Below the pieces are notes generated by a model. It ran no database searches. It was not told where the DNA came from and saw nothing but the letters and a program-made list of their open reading frames with translations. Shown here piece by piece: positions 45,021-53,464 of a stretch of 64,000 nt of DNA. Origin of the DNA: Flavobacteriaceae bacterium (GTDB lineage: Bacteria > Bacteroidota > Bacteroidia > Flavobacteriales > Flavobacteriaceae); NCBI GenBank assembly GCA_018402135.1, contig JAGYJF010000005.1, forward strand, positions 248,001 to 312,000, written 5' to 3'. The position numbers were made by a program, and so were the translations under genes. Positions within the stretch are counted from its first letter, which is position 1. Every line of letters begins with the position of its first letter.

Positions 45021-45787
45021 TATACATCATTTTTCTTGATAATTTCACGCGCTAAACTTAGGTAATTTGAGGCACCTTTACTACCAACATCGTAATTGAT
45101 AATACTTTCACCATAACTAGGTGCTTCACCAAGTTTCACATTACGCTGTATGATGGTGTCAAAAACCATATCACTGAAATGTTTTTGAACTTCTTCAACT
45201 ACCTGATTAGAAAGTCTTAATCTAGAATCAAACATGGTTAATAGCATGCCTTCAATATCTAACTCTGCATTGTGAATTTTTTGGACACTTTTGATGGTAT
45301 TTAGCAATTTCCCCAAACCTTCCAACGCAAAATATTCACATTGAATAGGAATAATCACAGAATCGGCTGCTGTTAAGGCATTGAGCGTCAGTAAACCTAG
45401 CGATGGTGCGCAATCAATTAAAATAAAATCGTAAGATGATTTTAAATGTGTGATCGCTTTTTTAAGCATGTATTCGCGTTCGTCTTTATCAACAAGTTCT
45501 ATTTCTATGGCGACTAAGTCTATGTGTGCGGGAATAATTTCTACGTTTGGCGCATTTGTAGGTATAATACACGCTTCAGCGGAGGCTGTATGCTCTAGAA
45601 GCTGGTACGATCCAGTTTCTACACTATCAACGTCAATACCTAATCCAGAAGAAGCGTTGGCCTGAGGATCGGCATCTATAAGTAGTACTTTTTTATCTAG
45701 AACACCGAGTGAAGCTGCGAGGTTAACTGAGGTTGTTGTTTTTCCAACTCCACCTTTTTGGTTGGCAATAGCAATGATTTTACCCAT
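45020..45787 (-). CDS. parA: Chromosome partition ATPase ParA (Soj-like)
   Basis: A 255-residue deviant Walker-A ATPase, MGKIIAIANQKGGVGKTTT at the start, DPQANASSGLG and IDCAPSLGLLTLNALTA further on. Length and lack of a long N-terminal HTH fit a chromosomal Soj/ParA. It powers segregation of ParB-parS complexes by binding nucleoid DNA. It heads the minus-strand unit that includes parB, DUF5683, dapB, lepB, WbqC and DUF6122. Confidence 0.98.
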   Translation of the reverse strand: MGKIIAIANQKGGVGKTTTSVNLAASLGVLDKKVLLIDADPQANASSGLGIDVDSVETGSYQLLEHTASAEACIIPTNAPNVEIIPAHIDLVAIEIELVDKDEREYMLKKAITHLKSSYDFILIDCAPSLGLLTLNALTAADSVIIPIQCEYFALEGLGKLLNTIKSVQKIHNAELDIEGMLLTMFDSRLRLSNQVVEEVQKHFSDMVFDTIIQRNVKLGEAPSYGESIINYDVGSKGASNYLSLAREIIKKNDV

Positions 45788-46116
45788 TAATTGATTTGGT
45801 TTTTCAAAGGTTAAAAATACGATTAATTATGAGTTTAAAAAACCCAAATTGTTAACAATGGTATCTATAAATGATTAAATATGCTCAGTGTTGTGAGCCA
45901 ATTAAATATACTACAGTAAAGCATAAATTTTATAATAGTTGACATAACAGGCACTAACTCTAGTTTTTCAGTTAGATATTCGAAACTTCATTTGAGATAC
46001 TTGATACTTATATTTGCGGTTCGTAAATCATAAAATACTGTTAACAAATAGTATATAAGATTAATCTAGTTGTAGCATCGGATAATTTTGATGCTATTCG
46101 GAGCTGTAAATGTGTC

Positions 46117-46124
46117 TAATTTTG
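46117..46124 (+). promoter_or_regulatory. Candidate -7 element for the small ORF at 46151
   Basis: TAATTTTG matches TAnnTTTG exactly, 27 nt upstream of the ORF's ATG. The nearest TTTG upstream is 26 nt away, longer than usual. Confidence 0.4.
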
Positions 46125-46150
46125 TCCAATAAACAATAGCTCTAAATTGT

Positions 46151-46276
46151 ATGAAAAATTTAATGAAGAAAAACAACAATGTTCCAATGTTAAATTTAAT
46201 ATTGTATCTAACATTTTTGTTAATGATATTACCGGTAATAACGGCATTATTGATGGTTTATTTTGGAATATTTTAA
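46151..46276 (+). CDS. Candidate 41-residue single-pass membrane peptide
   Basis: ATG-initiated, MKNLMKKNNNVPMLNLILYL at its start, then a hydrophobic stretch of about 25 residues ending in MVYFGIF. A basic N-terminus followed by one helix is a typical topology for a small membrane protein. It has a matching -7 element 27 nt upstream and ends 7 nt before the stop of the convergent scpA gene. No homologue recognised; a chance ORF is possible. Confidence 0.4.
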   Translation: MKNLMKKNNNVPMLNLILYLTFLLMILPVITALLMVYFGIF

Positions 46277-46282
46277 AGGAAA

Positions 46283-48448
46283 TTAATCAATTAAAATCTC
46301 TAAAATTTGGATGGCAGCATCACTAATTCTAGTGCCTGGACCAAACACAGCGATAGCACCAGCATCGAATAAAAATTGGTAATCTTGCTTTGGAATAACA
46401 CCTCCGACAATCACCATGATGTCATCTCTACTATAATTTTTTAATTCTTGTATAACTTGTGGCACCAAGGTTTTGTGACCGGCAGCTAAAGAGGATACAC
46501 CTAAAATATGAACATCATTTTCAACGGCTTGTTTGGCCGCTTCTTTGGGTGTTTGAAAAAGTGGTCCGATATCGACGTCAAAACCAACATCAGCATAGCC
46601 AGTAGCTACTACTTTTGCGCCACGATCATGTCCGTCTTGTCCCATTTTTGCAATCATTATACGGGGTCGCCTGCCATCTTGTTCGGCAAATTTATCAGCA
46701 AGTTCTCTGGCTTTTTTAAACGAACTATCGTCTTTAATCTCTTTGCTATACACGCCTGAAAAGGATTTAATTTGAGCTTTATATCTACCGAAAGCCAATT
46801 CTAAGGCATCACTTATCTCGCCTAATGTGGCACGATGCCTCGCAGCTTCTATGGCTAAAGCTAGTAAATTATCGCTTTGCTCCGTGCCAGAATTCTCAGA
46901 ATTTTCCCTTATTATTTTTGCAGCAGCTGATAGTTTTGAAAGAACTTCTTCTACTTGACCGTTGTTTCGTTGCGTTTTAATCTGTTTTAATTTTTCAACT
47001 TGTTGGTTACGAACACTTTGATTATCAACTTCTAAAGTTTGAATGGGATCTTCTTCTAAAAGTCGGTATTTATTGACGCCAACAATAATATCTTGTCCCG
47101 AATCAATTCGGGCTTGTTTTTTAGCGGCAGCTTCCTCAATTCGCAGTTTTGGAATACCAGCTTCAATGGCTTTGGTCATGCCACCCAAATTTTCAACTTC
47201 TTCTATTAAAGACCAAGCTTTTTGAGCAATATCATGTGTTAATTTTTCAACGTAATAACTGCCGGCCCAAGGGTCGACAGTCTTGGTGATTTTAGTTTCT
47301 TCTTGTAAGTAAATCTGGGTATTTCTTGCTATTCTAGCTGAAAAATCAGTTGGCAATGCAATGGCTTCATCTAAAGCATTGGTGTGTAAACTTTGTGTAC
47401 CGCCAAATGCTGCCGCACTTGCTTCAATGCAGGTTCGTGCAACATTATTAAAGGGATCTTGCTCAGTTAAACTCCACCCCGATGTTTGGCAATGGGTACG
47501 CAATGCTAAAGATTTTTCATCCTTTGGATTGAATTGTTTTACAATTTTTGCCCAAAGCATTCTAGCGGCTCTCATTTTAGCTATTTCCATAAAATGATTC
47601 ATGCCAATCGCCCAGAAAAAGGACAATCTGGGGGCAAAAGTGTCAATATCCATGCCTGCTTCCAATCCTTTACGTATGTATTCTAATCCGTCGGCTAAAG
47701 TATAGGCCAGCTCTATATCGCAAGTTGCACCTGCTTCCTGCATATGGTAACCAGAAATGCTGATACTGTTAAATTTGGGCATATTTCTACTCGTGTATTC
47801 AAAAATGTCTGATATAATTTTCATCGATGGTGTTGGCGGATAAATGTAGGTATTACGCACCATGAACTCCTTAAGAATATCATTTTGAATGGTGCCAGAG
47901 AGTTTTTCTGGCGTCACGCCTTGTTCTTCTGCTGCTACAATGTAGAAGGCCATAATTGGTAAAACCGCACCATTCATGGTCATGGAAACACTCATTTCGT
48001 CCAGTGGAATTTGATCAAAAAGAATTTTCATATCCTCAACTGTGTCTATAGCCACGCCGGCCTTACCAACATCGCCAACAACGCGTTCATGATCGGAATC
48101 GTAGCCGCGATGCGTTGCTAAATCGAAGGCTACTGAAAGCCCTTTTTGACCTGAAGCCAGATTTCTGCGGTAAAAGGCATTGCTGTCTTCGGCGGTTGAA
48201 AATCCCGCATATTGACGGATGGTCCATGGTCTTCTGACAAACATGGTGCTATATGGTCCGCGAAGAAACGGCGCAATTCCTGCTACGAAATTAAGATGTT
48301 CAACGTTGTTTAAATCATCTTTTGTGTATTGGGATTTTAATTGAATGCCTTCGGCTGTTGCGTAGGTGTTTCCTTCAAAATTTTCACTTATCTTATAAGA
48401 TTTTTCAAGGGTTTTTAATTTGATATGTTGCATATTTTTTCGAGCCAT
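46283..48448 (-). CDS. scpA: Methylmalonyl-CoA mutase large subunit
   Basis: A 721-residue catalytic subunit that interconverts methylmalonyl-CoA and succinyl-CoA with adenosylcobalamin. N-terminal TIM-barrel (about 60-440: [51 protein letters not shown]) and C-terminal B12-binding domain (about 585-721) with [10 protein letters not shown] for the histidine ligand and GGVIPKQDY. Start is at the ATG that overlaps the lipoprotein TGA by 1 nt; a GTG one codon earlier is possible. Together with the small subunit (about 640 nt upstream, same strand) it forms a heterodimer in propionate/odd-chain/branched-chain degradation. Confidence 0.96.
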   Translation of the reverse strand: MARKNMQHIKLKTLEKSYKISENFEGNTYATAEGIQLKSQYTKDDLNNVEHLNFVAGIAPFLRGPYSTMFVRRPWTIRQYAGFSTAEDSNAFYRRNLASGQKGLSVAFDLATHRGYDSDHERVVGDVGKAGVAIDTVEDMKILFDQIPLDEMSVSMTMNGAVLPIMAFYIVAAEEQGVTPEKLSGTIQNDILKEFMVRNTYIYPPTPSMKIISDIFEYTSRNMPKFNSISISGYHMQEAGATCDIELAYTLADGLEYIRKGLEAGMDIDTFAPRLSFFWAIGMNHFMEIAKMRAARMLWAKIVKQFNPKDEKSLALRTHCQTSGWSLTEQDPFNNVARTCIEASAAAFGGTQSLHTNALDEAIALPTDFSARIARNTQIYLQEETKITKTVDPWAGSYYVEKLTHDIAQKAWSLIEEVENLGGMTKAIEAGIPKLRIEEAAAKKQARIDSGQDIIVGVNKYRLLEEDPIQTLEVDNQSVRNQQVEKLKQIKTQRNNGQVEEVLSKLSAAAKIIRENSENSGTEQSDNLLALAIEAARHRATLGEISDALELAFGRYKAQIKSFSGVYSKEIKDDSSFKKARELADKFAEQDGRRPRIMIAKMGQDGHDRGAKVVATGYADVGFDVDIGPLFQTPKEAAKQAVENDVHILGVSSLAAGHKTLVPQVIQELKNYSRDDIMVIVGGVIPKQDYQFLFDAGAIAVFGPGTRISDAAIQILEILID

Positions 48449-49095
48449 CACAAAATCATTTTTTGAAGATATAGATCAAAGTTTTCTTCGTCTTCTTGTG
48501 AAGTAAGATTTACAAATACGGTATGATTTTTATTAGATAAAAAATAGCTGTAATGCAAGCTTTCAGTTTTTAGGGTTTTATTTTCAACCTTGTAAACGGT
48601 TTTAAAAATTTGAACACCGCTATTATCGAAAAACTTAGCGGTTTGTTTTTTGAAAACTACTTTTGAATTTCCAAGAGCTTTATCTTGAAAACCTCTAATG
48701 GTTGTCAATAAATTTTTTGCATCTGCTTCTACAAATTTTTGTTGCGGTAAAACGGTTATTGAATAGGTTGACTGCTTTGATTTATCAACGTAGATGTAAG
48801 AATTTGTGTCTTTATAGAGGGCTTCTTTTGGCTGATGAATTTTAAAACTATAGTCGTAATTTTTTCCAATGGAATCGGCATATTTTTTAAGGTCGTAATT
48901 GTTAATTCTGTTGAAATTTTCAGGGAGAAATATTTTAATACCTTCTTCTTCTAAAAAATGATAATTACCTGAAAGGTCATTAATTGCTTGGTCATTACCC
49001 CAATTGTTCAGGTCATTAACATTATCAATACAAGATATTGTAAGTGCTGCAAAGCAAAAAATTAATAGGAGGTTATGTACTATATTTCTACTCAT
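48448..49095 (-). CDS. Lipoprotein of unknown function between mutase subunit genes
   Basis: A 215-residue protein with a signal peptide ending in [10 protein letters not shown] (lipobox, Cys22). The mature part lacks a family signature known to me; it has mixed alpha/beta content ([59 protein letters not shown]). It overlaps the small-subunit stop by 8 nt and the large-subunit start by 1 nt, so it is translationally coupled to both mutase genes. Sequence shows no enzymatic motif, and a lipoprotein has no obvious role in a cytoplasmic mutase. Confidence 0.75.
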   Translation of the reverse strand: MSRNIVHNLLLIFCFAALTISCIDNVNDLNNWGNDQAINDLSGNYHFLEEEGIKIFLPENFNRINNYDLKKYADSIGKNYDYSFKIHQPKEALYKDTNSYIYVDKSKQSTYSITVLPQQKFVEADAKNLLTTIRGFQDKALGNSKVVFKKQTAKFFDNSGVQIFKTVYKVENKTLKTESLHYSYFLSNKNHTVFVNLTSQEDEENFDLYLQKMIL

Positions 49096-50455
49096 TGTTA
49101 AGTCTGTTTTGTTCGGTTTCTTCGGTCAATCTTTTTTCAATTATAGGCTCGATTAATGTTTTTCTGGGGTTTCGTTTTACAAAAGGAAACAATTCAAGTT
49201 CGTGTTTCATTTTGTCTTCAGGATTTGGGTGTTTATTGGTGCCTAGTAAAATCAGTTCAGCCTTGTTAAATTGTGTTTGTTCTAATTGCGCACTTTCTTT
49301 TATTTTACGTTGAATGGTGCCTGATTTTAACTGGGATAAGAATCCACCATTGGCTTCGAGGTCTTTAAACAACTGAAGGGCTTTTTCGGAAATCTGACCC
49401 ATTAAATTTTCAATATAATAAGTGCCATCAGCTGCATTCGTAACCTTATCAAAATAGCTCTCGTGTTTTAAAATTAGCAATTGATTTCTGGCAATACGTT
49501 CGCCAAATTCATTGTCTTTGTGATAAATAGCGTCGTAGGGCAAATTACTAACAGTATCGGCGCCACCTAATACAGCGCTCATGCATTCAGTTGTGGTACG
49601 CAACATATTAATATTGTAATCGTAAATAGTTTTGTTCCTTTTACTTGGAGTGGCAAAAATGACACATTTTGAATTCACTTTAAATTCCTCAGCCAAGGTT
49701 TTCCAAAGTAATCTAAGTGCTTTTATTTTTGCGATTTCAAAAAAGTAATTGCTTCCAACGGAAATATCAAAAACAACAGTTAACGTTTGTTTTTGATCTT
49801 CACTTAAATCATTATTAAAAAGGTTTAAATATTCATTTGCGTGGGCCAAACTATAAGCCAATTCTTGAACCATATTGGCGCCAGCGTTTTGGTATAGCGA
49901 ACTCTTAATAGCAATCGTATTTGATGCTTTAACTATTTCTATGAAATTGTTTTGATCGGTAGTATAATCTTTATACCAGTTGCCTGTTTTACACAGATTT
50001 TGAATAATATCAGGACCTATGATAAGATTTTCTAAATAGTGCTTTGGAATTGCATTGATATAAGCTGGCGATAAAAACAAACATTCTAGAAAAACAATGG
50101 TCTTTGAAAGTTCGATATTCTGAAGAAGGCAAATGATATCAACCGAGTCATTAGCAATTAAGAACTTAATGCTTTCTACACCTTTATCAATTACTTCTAT
50201 GGCCTTTTTGTTGGCTTTTGACGCATTGGCGGCATAAATTATTTGGTTTATATTCCAGTTTTGTTGCGGTAAGGTTGCTTCTTGATTTAAGGATGGAAAG
50301 TCATCGGGATGATAAAACGGTTTAACGTTGATACCTTCGTTACTTGTCCAAATTAGGGTATCATTATAATTTGCACCTTTAAGGTCGTACTGTATTTTTT
50401 GTTTCCACGCTGCTGCTGAAACTTCAGGAAATATGTTAAAAAGTTGTGTGGTCAT
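49088..50455 (-). CDS. mutA: Methylmalonyl-CoA mutase small subunit
   Basis: A 455-residue protein related to the large subunit but without the C-terminal cobalamin-binding motif (DxHxxG absent). It matches the TIM barrel only: LFNIFPEVSAAAWKQKIQYD, ILWTSNEGINV-like start, IKALRLLWKTLAEEF, RTTTECMSAVLGGADTV and ERIARNQLLILKHESYFDKV. Small subunits are about 600 residues elsewhere; this one is short by loss of the C-terminal domain. It pairs with scpA in a heterodimer. Overlaps the FtsB-like gene by 4 nt. Confidence 0.93.
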   Translation of the reverse strand: MTTQLFNIFPEVSAAAWKQKIQYDLKGANYNDTLIWTSNEGINVKPFYHPDDFPSLNQEATLPQQNWNINQIIYAANASKANKKAIEVIDKGVESIKFLIANDSVDIICLLQNIELSKTIVFLECLFLSPAYINAIPKHYLENLIIGPDIIQNLCKTGNWYKDYTTDQNNFIEIVKASNTIAIKSSLYQNAGANMVQELAYSLAHANEYLNLFNNDLSEDQKQTLTVVFDISVGSNYFFEIAKIKALRLLWKTLAEEFKVNSKCVIFATPSKRNKTIYDYNINMLRTTTECMSAVLGGADTVSNLPYDAIYHKDNEFGERIARNQLLILKHESYFDKVTNAADGTYYIENLMGQISEKALQLFKDLEANGGFLSQLKSGTIQRKIKESAQLEQTQFNKAELILLGTNKHPNPEDKMKHELELFPFVKRNPRKTLIEPIIEKRLTEETEQNRLNNE

Positions 50456-50781
50456 TCTTTCTCAGCTTTAACAATACTGTCTTCATATTCTATAATATAA
50501 ATATCTTCATTTTCTTTTTTCATATAGTATTTTTCGCGCGCCAATTTTTCCATTCCTTCTTCTGCGGATAGTTCTTTGATGGCTTTTTTATCGGTGTCGA
50601 TTTCCCGCTTATAGTAGTTTTTTTCTAGCTCTAAATCACCAATTTCTTTGTTCAACTCTCTATGTATAAGATACGAATTTGCATCGAAAAATGTCATCCA
50701 CACCACAAATAGAATCAGAATGATAACAAACGGGTTTTTGAGTGGTTTTAGGTATTTTAATTTAGACTTTATTTTGGTCAT
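50452..50781 (-). CDS. FtsB/DivIC-like septum formation protein
   Basis: A 109-residue protein: one transmembrane helix near residues 17-32 followed by a periplasmic coiled coil (NKEIGDLELEKNYYKREI) and a small conserved end (GMEKLAREKYYMKKENEDIYIIE). This matches FtsB/DivIC, which with FtsL and FtsQ holds the divisome together. Overlaps udk by 20 nt and the mutase small subunit by 4 nt, so expression is coupled to both despite unrelated roles. Confidence 0.88.
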   Translation of the reverse strand: MTKIKSKLKYLKPLKNPFVIILILFVVWMTFFDANSYLIHRELNKEIGDLELEKNYYKREIDTDKKAIKELSAEEGMEKLAREKYYMKKENEDIYIIEYEDSIVKAEKE

Positions 50782-51388
50782 AAAGTAAACGTTCGTTTAT
50801 GATGGTTTTTACAATATCAACTGCAACTGTATTGTATTTATTATTTGGGATTATAATGTCGGCGTATTCTTTCGTTGGCTCGATGAACTGCTGGTGCATT
50901 GGTTTCAGCGTATTCTGATATCTCGCGAGCACTTCGACTATGTCTCTTCCGCGTTCATTGATGTCTCTTTTTAAACGTCTTATCAATCTTTCATCGCTAT
51001 CGGCGTGAACGTATATTTTAATATCGAACATGTTTCTAAGTTCTGGATGCGTGAGTATTAAAATACCTTCAACAATCATTACCTTTCTTGGATGTGTCAC
51101 AATAATATCGCTAGTGCGATTATGGTTCACAAAAGAATATACGGGTTGATTGATGGTACAGCCTTTTTTAAGTTGCTTAAGGTGTTCTTCAAGCAATTCA
51201 AAATCGATGGATCTAGGATGATCAAAGTTGATAGCCACGCGTTCATCATAACTTAGATGTGAGGTATCTTTATAATATGAGTCTTGCGAAATCACACCAA
51301 CTTCTTGGGCTGGTAATTCGTTTAAGATTTGTGATACAACGGTGGTTTTTCCGCAACCAGTACCACCTGCAATACCAATAATGAGCAT
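50762..51388 (-). CDS. udk: Uridine kinase
   Basis: A 208-residue P-loop kinase that phosphorylates uridine and cytidine for pyrimidine salvage. Walker A GIAGGTGCGKTTVVSQI at the N-terminus, QDSYYKD and NFDHPRSIDFELL (substrate site), and RLIRRLKRDINERGRD (lid). Length is normal. Starts the udk-FtsB-mutase run; its promoter lies in the gap before the cytochrome c gene. Confidence 0.97.
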   Translation of the reverse strand: MLIIGIAGGTGCGKTTVVSQILNELPAQEVGVISQDSYYKDTSHLSYDERVAINFDHPRSIDFELLEEHLKQLKKGCTINQPVYSFVNHNRTSDIIVTHPRKVMIVEGILILTHPELRNMFDIKIYVHADSDERLIRRLKRDINERGRDIVEVLARYQNTLKPMHQQFIEPTKEYADIIIPNNKYNTVAVDIVKTIINERLLYDQNKV

Positions 51389-51413
51389 AATAAATCTTTT
51401 ATAAATATGTCAA

Positions 51414-51421
51414 CAAAAGTA
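51414..51421 (-). promoter_or_regulatory. -7 promoter element of udk operon
   Basis: On the minus strand TACTTTTG, an exact TAnnTTTG match, 25 nt before the udk start. No clear -33 was found. Confidence 0.45.
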
Positions 51422-51438
51422 AGCAATTGCTCTAAATT

Positions 51439-51861
51439 TTAGGGTTTGATTTTTGAAACTTCGGCTTTAGTATAAAAATGATCGTTTTTGTTTCCCCAGC
51501 TATTATTTATGTAGTTCATTACATCGGCTACTTCTTGATCGGATAGACCCAAAGGCGACATGAGACTGTTGTAGGTTTTGCCATTCACCACAATTTCTCC
51601 AGACATTCCAAACTTTATGGCCTTGATACTTTCAATTTGTTTATCTCTTAGATAATCTGCCTTTGCTAGAGGTGGAAACACATTGCCAGCGCCTTCGCCA
51701 TTTGCCATATGGCAACTAATGCAAAAATCGTTATAAATGATAAGGCCTTCTTCCATGCTTTCGGCCATATTGCTGCTTAATTTTGATTCGGGTTTATTTT
51801 GACAGTTGAGGTTTAAACAGATTAAAATGAAACAGATCGCTATTAGGTATTTTAAATTCAT
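51439..51861 (-). CDS. Mono-haem cytochrome c, exported
   Basis: A 140-residue protein with an N-terminal signal peptide (LIAICFILICLNLNCQN, possibly a lipobox Cys) and one haem-binding motif, CISCH (near residue 50). YNSLMSPLGLSDQEVADV supplies the distal Met ligand. It should carry electrons in the periplasm. Its start overlaps the sugar-dehydrogenase stop by 4 nt, so it is most likely that enzyme's electron acceptor. Confidence 0.9.
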   Translation of the reverse strand: MNLKYLIAICFILICLNLNCQNKPESKLSSNMAESMEEGLIIYNDFCISCHMANGEGAGNVFPPLAKADYLRDKQIESIKAIKFGMSGEIVVNGKTYNSLMSPLGLSDQEVADVMNYINNSWGNKNDHFYTKAEVSKIKP

Positions 51862-52961
51862 TTTTGAAGTAATTTAACGATTCCTAAATTTTCTACACCA
51901 ACGTATATATAGCCATCAGGACCTTGTACCACGGTTCTAATGCGGCCCAGTCCGTCTAGCAAGCGTTCTTCTTTTGTTACCTTTCCATTTTCGATGGTAC
52001 ATTTATCTAAATATTCAAATTTTAAAGCACCCACTAATAAATCACCATTCCATCCAGGATATTTATCACTAGAAATAAAGGCCATTCCACTAGGTGCAAT
52101 AGATGGATCCCAGTAATGTAATGGTTGTTCCATTCCATCCATTTCGGTGAAATCTGTAAATGACGTTCCATTATAATTGATACCGTAGCTAATAATGGGC
52201 CAGCCGTAATTTTTACCAGCTTTAATGATATTGATTTCGTCACCGCCTCTTGGGCCGTGTTCGTGCGTCCAGATTTCACCAGTTTCTGGATGTACAGCCA
52301 TACCTTGCGGATTGCGATGTCCGTAAGAATATATTGCCTTCACAGCATTAGGTTCGTTTACAAATGGATTGTCTTCAGGTATTGTGCCGTCATCATTAAT
52401 TCTATAAACCTTTCCGCAGTCTCTGGTAATATCTTGTGGATTGACATCTCTATCACCTCTATCACCAATAGTAAAATACAAATGCCCTTGGGCATCAAAA
52501 GCTAAACGGGATCCAAAATGTTGCCCACGTTTCGAATCTGGAGTTGCTTTGTATAACACTTCCTGATTGGTTAGGGTATTTTCGGATAGTTTTGCGCGCA
52601 TAACCGCGGTATTTCCGCCATTATCAGGATCGTCAGATGAGGCGTAGGTAATATAAATCCAGCCATTTACATCGTAATTTGGATGCAATAAAATATCCAT
52701 TAAGCCACCTTGACCTCTTACATAAATTTCAGGCAAACCATCAATAATAGTTTTTTCACCGTCTTTAAATTTCACGAGTTGACCAGCTTTTTCAGAATAC
52801 AGAATAGAGCCATCAGGCAGAAATACAAAACCCCAAGGAATTTGTAAATCAGGTACAATAACCTCATGGGTATGGCTTGTGTTTACAGGGTTTTTATCTT
52901 GTGCACAAGCAAAAAACATAAAAAGTGAAAATATTAATGGTAATCTAAATAGGACATTCAT
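51858..52961 (-). CDS. PQQ-dependent sugar dehydrogenase-family protein, lipoprotein
   Basis: A 367-residue protein with signal peptide and lipobox (FMFFACAQ, Cys19). The mature part is a six-bladed propeller of the glucose/sorbosone dehydrogenase (GSDH) family: IPWGFVFLPDGSILYSEK, GQGGLMDILLHPNY, GSRLAFDAQGHLYFTIGDRG, YSYGHRNPQGMAVHPETG and WTHEHGPRGGDEINII, with the His and Arg used for PQQ/substrate. It oxidises sugars in the periplasm or on the cell surface. Coupled to the cytochrome c gene that follows. Confidence 0.9.
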   Translation of the reverse strand: MNVLFRLPLIFSLFMFFACAQDKNPVNTSHTHEVIVPDLQIPWGFVFLPDGSILYSEKAGQLVKFKDGEKTIIDGLPEIYVRGQGGLMDILLHPNYDVNGWIYITYASSDDPDNGGNTAVMRAKLSENTLTNQEVLYKATPDSKRGQHFGSRLAFDAQGHLYFTIGDRGDRDVNPQDITRDCGKVYRINDDGTIPEDNPFVNEPNAVKAIYSYGHRNPQGMAVHPETGEIWTHEHGPRGGDEINIIKAGKNYGWPIISYGINYNGTSFTDFTEMDGMEQPLHYWDPSIAPSGMAFISSDKYPGWNGDLLVGALKFEYLDKCTIENGKVTKEERLLDGLGRIRTVVQGPDGYIYVGVENLGIVKLLQK

Positions 52962-53022
52962 AAGAAATTATTTTGAAGCTTAAAATTAATTATAATTATT
53001 CTTTTTAGGTAATAAAAAGCCA

Positions 53023-53030
53023 TATATTTG
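53023..53030 (+). promoter_or_regulatory. -7 promoter element of tRNA-Pro
   Basis: TATATTTG is an exact TAnnTTTG match, 12 nt before the tRNA 5' end, which fits a short or absent leader. The T-rich stretch at 53002-53006 is a weak -33. Confidence 0.6.
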
Positions 53031-53042
53031 CAGTCCGAAATT

Positions 53043-53117
53043 CGGGGTGTAGCGTAGCCCGGTCATCGCGCCTGCTTTGGGAGCAGGAGGTCGCAGGTTC
53101 GAATCCTGCCACCCCGA
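53043..53117 (+). tRNA. tRNA-Pro (anticodon UGG)
   Basis: A 75-nt cloverleaf folds fully: acceptor CGGGGTG with CACCCCG, discriminator A; anticodon stem CCTGC/GCAGG with loop TTTGGGA, anticodon TGG; T arm GCAGG-TTCGAAT-CCTGC. The 3' CCA is not encoded (CCG follows). It reads Pro codons and has its own -7 element and terminator. Confidence 0.97.
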
Positions 53118-53124
53118 CCGCCAG

Positions 53125-53155
53125 AATCCTTTTCACGTAGTGAAAGGGATTTTTT
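53125..53155 (+). terminator. Terminator of tRNA-Pro
   Basis: AATCCTTTTCAC pairs with GTGAAAGGGATT (12 bp with one G-U) around a GTA loop, followed by six T residues. It starts 7 nt after the tRNA. Confidence 0.85.
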
Positions 53156-53204
53156 GTTTTAAAAAACCATGAGCTTGCTCAAATGGTTTTTTAAAACAAA
53201 AAAT
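53149..53204. repeat. 22-bp perfect inverted repeat
   Basis: The left arm (53149-53170) and right arm (53183-53204) are exact reverse complements over 22 nt, with the 12-nt centre GAGCTTGCTCAA that is itself a TGAGC/GCTCA palindrome at its edges. Beyond the arms both flanks have AATCCTTT (plus at left, minus at right) followed by different short palindromes, so the structure extends to about 107 nt. Confidence 0.85.
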
Positions 53205-53383
53205 ACCAAAAAGCGCAGCTTTAAAGGATTTTGGTGCGCACCGACCCAACTACAGGCTCACGCAGTAATCCTGCTATTGACATCATGAGCTTGCTCAAAT
53301 GGTTTTTAAAACAAAAAATACCAAAAAGCGCAGCTTTAAAGGATTTAGGCGAGCAACGACCTAACTTTAGGATCACTAAGTAA
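53169..53383 (+). repeat. Two direct repeats with 116-nt period
   Basis: Copy 1 runs 53169-53268, copy 2 runs 53285-53383. The first ~62 nt differ only by one T (six versus five T residues); the last ~42 nt differ at about 11 positions, more often at third than at first or second codon positions of one frame. Copy 2 is open for 32 codons from ATG to TAA. Confidence 0.8.
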
Positions 53384-53464
53384 TCCCTTCATTCAAAAAA
53401 TACAATTAATTAGAATGAGAATTCATTCGTTTTAGTAGTTACCAGTTATATTTCGGCTTAATTT

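Larger units (their letters stand above)
45788..46282. other. Intergenic region upstream of parA, with promoters and a small ORF
   Basis: A 495-nt gap between parA and scpA. It contains three exact -7 matches on the plus strand: TATATTTG (46009-46016), TAATTTTG (46083-46090) and TAATTTTG (46117-46124); none has a -33 at 19-21 nt. TAGCATC/GATGCTA (46073-46079 and 46090-46096) forms a 7-bp inverted repeat around the second. The right end holds a 41-codon ORF. No parS-like site (cacgtg-centred) is present. Confidence 0.5.
53118..53464. other. tRNA-linked gene-free region with nested repeats
   Basis: A 347-nt gap between tRNA-Pro and cysH. It contains, in order, the tRNA terminator, a 22-bp perfect inverted repeat whose left arm overlaps that terminator, and two copies of a ~116-nt direct repeat each containing a 32-codon frame (see entries). 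The last ~70 nt before cysH show no structure. Confidence 0.6.

Noticed and set aside
45788-46282. Riboswitch or ncRNA in the parA-scpA gap (for example cobalamin)
   Set aside because: Neither a B12-box-like core nor a compact conserved fold is visible, and scpA is convergent to it.
53130-53145. TTTTCACGTAGTGAAAG as a possible parS site for ParB
   Set aside because: It has a central GTA loop instead of the CACGTG core and is clearly the stem of the tRNA terminator.
53169-53285. 39-codon open frame in copy 1 of the repeat as a gene
   Set aside because: It only exists because of the extra T; the other frame matches copy 2, so it is more likely a decayed copy.
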